This document shows, in pieces, positions 1-4,882 of a stretch of DNA of 5,322 bases. Under the pieces are notes generated by a model. That model had not been told where the DNA came from. It saw nothing but the letters and a program-made list of their open reading frames with translations, and searched no databases. The stretch's first letter is position 1. Every line of letters starts with the position of its first letter. The stretch lies in contig PMOU01000591.1 of the NCBI GenBank assembly GCA_003161205.1, forward strand, positions 1-5,322, read 5' to 3'. The DNA is from Actinomycetota bacterium (lineage in GTDB: Bacteria; Actinomycetota; Actinomycetes; Streptosporangiales; Streptosporangiaceae). The position numbers and the translations under genes were made by a program.

Positions 1-773
1 TGGCCGGCACCGGCCCGGGCGGCAAGGTCCTGCGCTCCGACGTCCAGGCCGCCGCGGCGGCCCAGGCGCCGGCCCCGCTGGCCTCCGCCCAGGTCATACC
101 GCTCACCGGCATGCGCGGCGTGATCGCCTCCCGGATGCATGCCAGCCTGCAGGAGATGGCCCAGCTCACCCTGGGCACCGAGGCGACGATGGACGCCGCG
201 GTGGCGCTGCGGACCCAGCTCAAGGACCAGTGGCAGCAGGCCGCGATGCCGGTGCCGACCATCACCGACCTGGTGGTCCGGGCCGCCGCGCTGGCCCTGC
301 GCGAGCACCCGCGCCTCAACGCGTCGGTGCGCGAGGGCGCCATCCACCTCCAGCCCGAGATCAACGTCGGCCTCGCCGTCGCCCTTGCCGAGGGCCTCAT
401 GGTCCCGGTCCTCAAGCGAGCCGACCAGCTGCCGTTGTCCGCGATGGGCGCCGAGAGCCGTCGCCTGGCGCAGGCCGCCCGGGACGGCCGCCTGGCCCTG
501 GCCGAGCTCGAGGACGGCACGTTCACCGTGAGCACCCTGGGCAGCCTGGGCATCGACTTCTTCACCCCGGTGATCACCCCGGGGCAGGTCGCGATCCTGG
601 GCGTCGGCCGGCTCCGCGACTCCGTCCGCTGGGAAGGGACCACGCCCGTCCGGACCCAGGTGCTGACCCTGAGCATCACCTTCGACCACCGGGCCGTCGA
701 CGGCGCGCCCGCCGCCGAGTACCTGCGGTCCGTCGTGTCCCGCCTGGCCCACCCCCTGTCGTTGCTCGCCTGA
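1..773 (+). CDS. 2-oxoacid dehydrogenase complex E2, dihydrolipoamide acyltransferase (5'-truncated by window)
   Basis: The E2 core of a pyruvate, branched-chain 2-oxoacid or acetoin dehydrogenase-type complex moves an acyl group from lipoamide to coenzyme A in the cytoplasm. The open frame runs from base 3 (256 residues visible) to TGA at 771-773. Visible residues 1-14 (AGTGPGGKVLRSDV) match the end of a peripheral E3/E1-binding domain. A short Ala/Pro linker follows (about 15-30), then the catalytic acyltransferase domain from about residue 33. The catalytic motif DHRAVDG is at residues 228-234 (bases 684-704), with His229 and Asp233 the expected active-site pair. The family blocks NVGLAVALAEGLMVPV and GTFTVSTLGSLG are also present. 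The ATG at 111 is internal, because conserved sequence continues upstream of it in frame. The lipoyl domain must lie outside the window. The natural 2-oxoacid or diketone substrate cannot be read from E2 alone; E1 genes would be expected just upstream. The family call is very secure. Confidence 0.95.
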   Translation, partial: AGTGPGGKVLRSDVQAAAAAQAPAPLASAQVIPLTGMRGVIASRMHASLQEMAQLTLGTEATMDAAVALRTQLKDQWQQAAMPVPTITDLVVRAAALALREHPRLNASVREGAIHLQPEINVGLAVALAEGLMVPVLKRADQLPLSAMGAESRRLAQAARDGRLALAELEDGTFTVSTLGSLGIDFFTPVITPGQVAILGVGRLRDSVRWEGTTPVRTQVLTLSITFDHRAVDGAPAAEYLRSVVSRLAHPLSLLA

Positions 774-801
774 CCGTACCGGCGCCGACCGTACCGGCGC
801 C
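772..801. repeat. Exact 15-bp tandem duplication at the E2 stop codon
   Basis: GACCGTACCGGCGCC occurs twice back to back, at 772-786 and 787-801, with no mismatches. The first copy begins with the last two bases of the E2 stop codon. The pair fills most of the 44-base gap before the alcohol dehydrogenase. Each unit ends in the palindrome GGCGCC. The bases immediately outside do not extend the repeat. It looks like a simple slippage or duplication product; no regulatory role is evident. Confidence 0.9.
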
Positions 802-808
802 CGCCACT

Positions 809-813
809 GGAGG
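809..813 (+). promoter_or_regulatory. Shine-Dalgarno site of the alcohol dehydrogenase
   Basis: GGAGG lies four bases before the ATG at 818. This is a little close but usable. It fixes the start of the alcohol dehydrogenase even though its frame stays open far upstream, back through the E2 gene. Confidence 0.75.
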
Positions 814-817
814 ACTC

Positions 818-1852
818 ATGCGTGCCCTGCAGCTCAAGAGTTTCCAGTCCGATCCCGAGCTCGTCGAGCTGCCCGAGCCCGAGCCGGGTCCCGGACAGGT
901 CGTGATCAAGGTCGGCGGGGCCGGCGCGTGCCACTCCGACCTGCACGTGATGCGGGAGTTCGTCGAGGGGGCGGCCCCGTGGGGGACGCCGTTCATCCTC
1001 GGCCACGAGGCCGCCGGCTGTTATCTCGTCATCGGCAGCGGCGTCGCCGGGCTGGAGCCCGGCGAACCCGTGGCCGTGTACGGCCTGCTGGGCTGCGGGC
1101 GCTGCCAGCCCTGCGCGGCCGGGGCCGAGAACCTGTGCGTGCATGGCCTGGAGGGGCCGCCCGGCATCGGGTTCGGCGTGGACGGCGCCCTGGCCGACTA
1201 CCTGCTCATCACCGACCCGCGGCGGCTGGTGCCGATCGGCGACCTGGACCCGGTGGACGTCGCGCCGCTGACCGACGCCGGGCTCACGCCCTACCGGGCC
1301 ATCAAGCGGGTCCAGCCCAAGCTGACGCCCGGCTCGCACGCCGTGGTCATCGGGGCCGGCGGCCTGGGCCACCTGGCCATCCAGATCCTCGCCGCGATGA
1401 CCCCGGCCCGGATCATCGCGGTGGACACCCGTGATGACGCGCTGGCCCTGGCCCGGCAGGTCGGCGCGACCGCCACCGTCAAGGCCGGCGACGAGGCGGC
1501 CGCGGCGGTCATCGACGCGACCAGGGGCGCCCGGGCCGACGTGGTGCTGGACTTCGTGGGCAGCGCCCCGACCATCGCACTCGGCGCGGCCGTGGCCAAG
1601 GCCGGCATGGACCTGGTAGTGGTCGGCGCCGCCGCCGGCCAGTTCACCTGGAACTTCTACGCGCTGCCGTATGAGGTCAACCTGACCACCTCGTTCTGGG
1701 GCACCCTGCCCGAGCTGCACGAGGTGATCGCCCTGGCCCGGCGGGGGCTGATCCGGGCCCACGTCCAGCGGTTCCCGCTCGAGGATGCCATGCACGCCTA
1801 CGAGCTGATGGAACAGGGCCAGCTGTCCGGCCGCGCCGTCATGGTGCCCTAG
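818..1852 (+). CDS. NAD-type zinc-dependent alcohol dehydrogenase (MDR family, ADH-A-like)
   Basis: A 344-residue medium-chain dehydrogenase, a normal length for bacterial tetrameric Zn-ADHs. It should reversibly oxidise a primary or secondary alcohol to an aldehyde or ketone. Catalytic zinc ligands are Cys38 (in CHSDLH), His63 with the adjacent Glu64 (in LGHEAAG), and Asp153 (in PLTDAGLTPY). The structural zinc lobe has Cys93, Cys96, Cys99 and Cys107. The Rossmann loop is GAGGLG at 179-184. Asp203 at the end of the second strand (IIAVD) favours NAD over NADP. The overall pattern, including VPIGDLDPV and the Asp zinc ligand, resembles Rhodococcus ADH-A, known for secondary alcohols and ketones; this is recollection, not a search. 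The start at 818 is set by GGAGG at 809-813 and the family N-terminus MRALQL. The same frame is open upstream only as a shadow of the E2 gene. Residues 68-71 (CYLV) are atypical for this segment. It is the second gene of the operon, so it may act on the oxygenase product or feed the E2 route. Confidence 0.95.
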   Translation: MRALQLKSFQSDPELVELPEPEPGPGQVVIKVGGAGACHSDLHVMREFVEGAAPWGTPFILGHEAAGCYLVIGSGVAGLEPGEPVAVYGLLGCGRCQPCAAGAENLCVHGLEGPPGIGFGVDGALADYLLITDPRRLVPIGDLDPVDVAPLTDAGLTPYRAIKRVQPKLTPGSHAVVIGAGGLGHLAIQILAAMTPARIIAVDTRDDALALARQVGATATVKAGDEAAAAVIDATRGARADVVLDFVGSAPTIALGAAVAKAGMDLVVVGAAAGQFTWNFYALPYEVNLTTSFWGTLPELHEVIALARRGLIRAHVQRFPLEDAMHAYELMEQGQLSGRAVMVP

Positions 1853-1853
1853 C

Positions 1854-1858
1854 GGAGG
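1854..1858 (+). promoter_or_regulatory. Shine-Dalgarno site that decides the reductase start
   Basis: GGAGG sits two bases after the ADH stop. Two ATGs follow, at 1861 and 1865. The first is only two bases away and its frame stops after six codons. The second is six bases away and opens the reductase, so 1865 is preferred. Confidence 0.75.
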
Positions 1859-1864
1859 ACATGC

Positions 1865-2866
1865 ATGTCGTCCTCGGGTGAGGCGCCCAGCGCCGCGATG
1901 CTGACCGTATTCTCCGAACGCCGCAGCGATCTGCTCATCACGGCCCGCGACGCCCCGGCCGAGGGCGTCATCTCGCTCACCCTGGCCGACCCCGGCGGCG
2001 CCCAGCTCCCGGCCTGGACGCCCGGCGCCCACATCGACCTGCTGCTGGCGGACACGGTCCGCCAGTACTCGCTGTGCGGGACCCCCGGCGACCAGCACCG
2101 CTGGCGGATCGCGGTGCTCCTCGACCCGGCGGGCCGCGGCGGGTCCCGCCGGGTGCACGAGACGTTGAAGGTAGGGGACCAGATCGCCGTCCGGGGTCCC
2201 CGCAACCATTTCCCGCTGCACGTGGTGCCGCGCTACATCTTCCTGGCCGGCGGCATCGGCATCACGCCGATCCTGCCCATGGTCGCGGCCGCGGCCGAGG
2301 CGGGTGCCGACTGGCAGCTGCACTACGGCGGCCGCACCCAGGCCTCCATGGCCTTCACCGGCGAACTGGCCCCCTACGGGGAGCGGGTGACCCTCTGGCC
2401 GCAGGACAGCAAGGGCCTGCTGCCGCTCGGAGAGATCCTCGGCGACCCGGCCGAGGGCGTGCTGGTCTACTGCTGCGGCCCGGAAGGCCTGCTGGCCGCG
2501 GCCGAGCAGCACTGCGCGGCCTGGCCGGCCGGGGCCCTGCACCTGGAGCGGTTCGCCGCCAAGCCGCAACCCGCCCCGGCCGCCGGCCAGGGGCAGGAGG
2601 CCCCGTTCGAGGTGGTCTGCCAGCGTTCCGGACTGACCGTCACCGTACCGCCCGGCCAGTCGATCCTCGAGGCGCTGGAGGAGCAGGGCGTCAGCGTCCT
2701 GTCGTCCTGCCAGGAGGGCGTCTGCGGCACCTGCGAGACCCGGGTGATCGAGGGCGTCCCCGATCACCGCGACTCGCTGCTGTCGGAGGAGGAACAGGAA
2801 GCCAACGAGTACATGATGGTGTGCGTCTCGCGGGCGAAATCCGATCGGCTGGTGCTCGACCTGTGA
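1865..2866 (+). CDS. Rieske oxygenase reductase, FMN/NAD(P)H/2Fe-2S (VanB / phthalate dioxygenase reductase type)
   Basis: A 333-residue electron-transfer protein, close to the roughly 315-325 usual for this family with a slightly long N-terminus. It would pass electrons from NAD(P)H through flavin and an iron-sulfur cluster to the oxygenase encoded next. Domains run in order. First is a flavin-binding barrel (about 12-118) with RQYSL at 66-70, GRGGS at 90-94 and PRNHFPL at 112-118, the pattern of FMN-using members. Second is a nucleotide-binding domain (about 120-230) with GGIGITP at 129-135 and CGPEGL at 204-209. After a Pro/Ala/Gln linker (233-246) comes a C-terminal plant-type ferredoxin domain with ligands Cys282, Cys287, Cys290 and Cys320 (CX4CX2CX29C). 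This fused ferredoxin explains the absence of a separate ferredoxin gene. Met12 is a possible alternative start but lacks as good a ribosome binding site. The protein is cytoplasmic, with no signal peptide. The gene lies 12 bases after the ADH and 19 before the oxygenase. Confidence 0.95.
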   Translation: MSSSGEAPSAAMLTVFSERRSDLLITARDAPAEGVISLTLADPGGAQLPAWTPGAHIDLLLADTVRQYSLCGTPGDQHRWRIAVLLDPAGRGGSRRVHETLKVGDQIAVRGPRNHFPLHVVPRYIFLAGGIGITPILPMVAAAAEAGADWQLHYGGRTQASMAFTGELAPYGERVTLWPQDSKGLLPLGEILGDPAEGVLVYCCGPEGLLAAAEQHCAAWPAGALHLERFAAKPQPAPAAGQGQEAPFEVVCQRSGLTVTVPPGQSILEALEEQGVSVLSSCQEGVCGTCETRVIEGVPDHRDSLLSEEEQEANEYMMVCVSRAKSDRLVLDL

Positions 2867-2874
2867 CGACCACC

Positions 2875-2880
2875 GGGAGG
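2875..2880 (+). promoter_or_regulatory. Shine-Dalgarno site supporting the GTG start of the oxygenase
   Basis: GGGAGG ends five bases before GTG at 2886. No ATG lies nearby in the correct frame; the next in-frame ATG is inside the Rieske motif. The GTG start is therefore well supported. Confidence 0.75.
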
Positions 2881-2885
2881 CTACC

Positions 2886-3950
2886 GTGACGCAGACCGCT
2901 GACCAAGACGGGGCCCGCAACTACCCGCTGAACTGCTGGTACGTCGCCGCCACGAGCGACGAGGTGGGCCGGGAGCTGCTGGCCAGGCAGGTGCTGGGCC
3001 GTCGGCTGCTGCTGTTCCGCACCGCCGCCGGCCAGGCCGCGGTGCTCGATGACCAGTGCCCGCATCGCGCGGCCCCGCTGTCCATGGGCGCCCTGGAGGG
3101 CGACGAGGTGGTGTGCGGTTACCACGGCTTCACCTACGCCGCGGACGGCCGGTGCGTCCGGGTGCCGTCCCAGCGGCACGTGCCCTACGGCGCCCAGGTC
3201 CGCAGCTACCCGGTGGCTGAACGGCCCCCGTTCATCTGGGTCTGGCCCGGCAATCCGGCGCTGAGCCGCGGCACCGAGCCGCCCGAGCTGCTTCCGCTGC
3301 GCGAGCCGGGCTGGGCCGTCCTGGGCGGCTCGCTGGAGATGGCCGTCAGCTACCTGCTGCTGCACGACAACGCGCTGGACCGGACGCACTTTCCCTACGT
3401 GCACCCGCACCGCATCCACCGCGGTTACGTGCAGGACCCGCCGCCGCTGCAGATCGAGGTCACCGAGACCACCGTCTCCTACAGCCGGACCTTCACCCCG
3501 GCCCCGCTGATCGGCTGGCAGCACGAGGCCACCGGCCTGCCCACGGACCGGGAGTACACCCAGCGCGAGACCGGCACGTTCGTCTCGCCCGCCCTGCACG
3601 TGGACGAGATGGACATCATCGGTCCCGGCCAGGTGTACCGGGGGATATTCGTCCGCGCCTACACCCCGGTCGACGCGGCCCGGACCCTCATCCTCTGGCG
3701 CGCAGCCCGCAACTACGCGCAGGACGACGAGTCAGTCACCGAGCGGCTGCGCGAGGTCTACCTCGGCACGATGACCGAGGACCAGCCGATGCTCGAAGCC
3801 ATCCAGGCGCGCACCGGGGGAGGGATCGGCTACCAGGTCAGCGCGGCCGCGGACGCCGCGGCTATCCGCGCCTACCAGATCGTCGAGGCCATGCTGGCCG
3901 AGGAGCGCGGCCGTGCTTTCACCCGCTGGCACGGCACCCGCCGCGACTGA
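2886..3950 (+). CDS. Rieske non-heme iron oxygenase, VanA-type catalytic subunit
   Basis: A 354-residue Rieske mono- or dioxygenase using O2 and two electrons to hydroxylate, or O/N-demethylate, an organic substrate. The N-terminal Rieske domain (about 15-120) carries Cys58, His60, Cys77 and His80 in CPHRAAPLSMG and CGYHG. The C-terminal catalytic domain holds the iron site: Asp165 as the inter-subunit electron bridge, His168 and His173 in the DX2HX4H motif, and Asp299 (in TEDQPMLEAIQ) as the likely third ligand. Length and motifs match the single-component vanillate/dicamba demethylase group rather than the larger alpha subunits of alpha-beta ring dioxygenases, and no beta subunit gene follows. 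An aligned homo-oligomer, usually a trimer, is expected from the family. The reductase partner is directly upstream. Substrate cannot be assigned: this group includes aryl O-demethylases and hydroxylases of terpenoids and steroids. It is the last gene of the operon, facing an SDR on the other strand. Confidence 0.94.
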   Translation: MTQTADQDGARNYPLNCWYVAATSDEVGRELLARQVLGRRLLLFRTAAGQAAVLDDQCPHRAAPLSMGALEGDEVVCGYHGFTYAADGRCVRVPSQRHVPYGAQVRSYPVAERPPFIWVWPGNPALSRGTEPPELLPLREPGWAVLGGSLEMAVSYLLLHDNALDRTHFPYVHPHRIHRGYVQDPPPLQIEVTETTVSYSRTFTPAPLIGWQHEATGLPTDREYTQRETGTFVSPALHVDEMDIIGPGQVYRGIFVRAYTPVDAARTLILWRAARNYAQDDESVTERLREVYLGTMTEDQPMLEAIQARTGGGIGYQVSAAADAAAIRAYQIVEAMLAEERGRAFTRWHGTRRD

Positions 3951-4033
3951 GCAGGTCCCGTTCGCCGCCACCGGCCCGTCCAGTCTTTTCTTTTTTCAGG
4001 CCGAACGGGTCGTGGTCTCAGCGATTGCTCAGT
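3946..4033. repeat. Outer inverted repeat including both convergent stop codons
   Basis: ACTGAGCA at 3946-3953 is the exact reverse complement of TGCTCAGT at 4026-4033. The left arm holds the TGA of the oxygenase (3948-3950) and the right arm the TGA of the facing SDR (4029-4031). Each gene, read on its own strand, therefore ends in the same eight bases. A second pair of arms is nested inside. Confidence 0.8.
3957..4009 (+). terminator. Probable terminator region between convergent genes (inner inverted repeat plus T-rich tract)
   Basis: CCCGTTCG (3957-3964) pairs exactly with CGAACGGG (4002-4009), and two further G-C pairs are possible if one C is bulged. Between them lie a small hairpin GCCG-CCAC-CGGC (3964-3975) and a pyrimidine/T tract, TCTTTTCTTTTTT (3984-3996). 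The T tract would be a U tract only in the plus-strand transcript, so it best serves the oxygenase operon. It sits inside the loop of the large stem and eight bases after the small one, so this is not a textbook intrinsic terminator. The minus transcript can form the large stem without a following U run. A role in ending both converging transcripts is inferred from position and symmetry. The whole gap between stop codons is 78 bases and holds no gene. Confidence 0.45.
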
Positions 4034-4808
4034 AGGCCGCGGTCCCGCCGTCGACGTTATAAGCGGAGCCCGTGATGCCGCCGGCCACGTCCGAGGCCAG
4101 CAAGATGGCCACCGCGGCGACCTCCTCGATGGTGCTGATCCGCTTCAGCGCGGTCTCCTGGGCGAACTGGTCGACCATCTGGTCGAAGGTCAGGCCCATC
4201 TCCTTGGCGCTGGCCGGCCCGGTCGCCACCAGGACGTCGGTCCAGACCAGCCCCGGGCAGATCGCGTTACAGGTGATCCCGGTCGTGCCGTTCTCCCTGG
4301 CGATCGCCTTGGTCAGGCCGATCAGCGCGTGCTTGCAGGTCACGTACGCGGGGATGGCCGGCTTGCCGTGCTTGCCCTCGACCGAGGAGATGTTGATGAT
4401 CCGCCCGGATTTCTGCGGGATCATGTACTCCAGCGCCTTGCGGCTGGCCCAGAACGCCGAGTACAGATTCCACTTGACCGCGTAGTCCCAGTCCTCGTCG
4501 GCCAGGTTGGCCACCGGCGCGGTCTTGACCAGCCCGCCCGCGTTGTTGACCAGGATGTCGATCTGGCCGAACTTCTCGACGGCCCCGCCGACCACCGCGT
4601 CGATATCCTCGCGCACGGTGACGTCGCCGCGGATGAAGTAGCCGCGGTCGCCGGCGTTGATCTCCTTCAGCGCCCGGGCGCCCTTTTCCTCGTCCCGGCC
4701 GTTGATGACGATCTTGGCCCCCTCGGCCAGGAAGGCTGCCCCGATGCCCCGGCCGATCCCGGTGCTCCCGCTGGTGATGACCGCTACCTTGCCGTCGAGT
4801 TTCCCCAT
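4029..4808 (-). CDS. Short-chain dehydrogenase/reductase (classical SDR), complete
   Basis: A 259-residue classical SDR, a normal length, likely interconverting an alcohol and a ketone or a 3-hydroxyacyl/3-oxoacyl pair. The Rossmann loop is TSGSTGIG at 12-19, where the first glycine of the usual TGxxxGxG is Ser13. Other motifs are Asp62-Val63, NNAG at 88-91, the tetrad Asn114, Ser142, Tyr155 and Lys159 (YVTCK), PG at 185-186 and the C-terminal VDGG block. Asn36-Gly37-Arg38 after the second strand hints at NADP(H), but this is weak. It resembles FabG/3-hydroxybutyrate dehydrogenase-like SDRs; such labels are not substrate assignments. The start is ATG at 4806-4808, with AGGAGG six bases upstream. 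It is convergent to the oxygenase operon and lies 74 bases downstream of another SDR on the same strand. It could oxidise a hydroxylated intermediate of the same pathway, an inference from neighbourhood only. Confidence 0.93.
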   Translation of the reverse strand: MGKLDGKVAVITSGSTGIGRGIGAAFLAEGAKIVINGRDEEKGARALKEINAGDRGYFIRGDVTVREDIDAVVGGAVEKFGQIDILVNNAGGLVKTAPVANLADEDWDYAVKWNLYSAFWASRKALEYMIPQKSGRIINISSVEGKHGKPAIPAYVTCKHALIGLTKAIARENGTTGITCNAICPGLVWTDVLVATGPASAKEMGLTFDQMVDQFAQETALKRISTIEEVAAVAILLASDVAGGITGSAYNVDGGTAAY

Positions 4809-4814
4809 GCTGGC

Positions 4815-4820
4815 CCTCCT
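4815..4820 (-). promoter_or_regulatory. Shine-Dalgarno site of the complete SDR
   Basis: The plus-strand CCTCCT reads AGGAGG on the coding strand, within AAAGGAGGG. It is six bases from the ATG. This is the strongest ribosome binding site in the window. Confidence 0.85.
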
Positions 4821-4833
4821 TTGGACGAGGCAA

Positions 4834-4862
4834 TGTTTACACGGACTTCAGTTTCTGGTCAA
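4834..4862 (-). promoter_or_regulatory. Possible sigma-70-type promoter for the complete SDR
   Basis: On the minus strand TTGACC (4862-4857) is five of six to the -35 consensus. It is followed after exactly 17 bases by TAAACA (4839-4834), a poor match to a -10 box. The stretch 4831-4862 is visibly richer in A/T than its surroundings. Transcription would start near 4827, leaving a leader of about 18 bases with the Shine-Dalgarno site. If real, this SDR can be expressed apart from the SDR upstream of it. No convincing operator palindrome was found. Confidence 0.35.
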
Positions 4863-4882
4863 CGGGTCCCGGGTCCCCGCGG

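Noticed and set aside
111..113. ATG as the start of the E2 gene
   Set aside because: The frame continues to the window edge and encodes the end of an E3-binding domain and a linker, so this Met is internal.
230..817. Upstream in-frame extension of the alcohol dehydrogenase reading frame
   Set aside because: It is the out-of-frame shadow of the E2 gene, rich in Arg/Pro/Gly with no domain pattern. The ADH N-terminus and ribosome binding site are clear at 818.
2691..3599. Long open frame antisense to the reductase end and the oxygenase
   Set aside because: Its composition is that expected opposite high-GC codons and it shows no motif. The opposite strand has all the Rieske and iron ligands.
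4843..4852. ACTTCAGT-like half-symmetry in the SDR gap, considered as an operator
   Set aside because: Only three bases on each side are symmetric and the flanks do not extend it, which is within chance expectation.
4864..4878. GGGTCCC direct repeat after the partial SDR, considered as a terminator hairpin
   Set aside because: The possible stem is short, has no usable loop or U tract, and is not convincing as a terminator.
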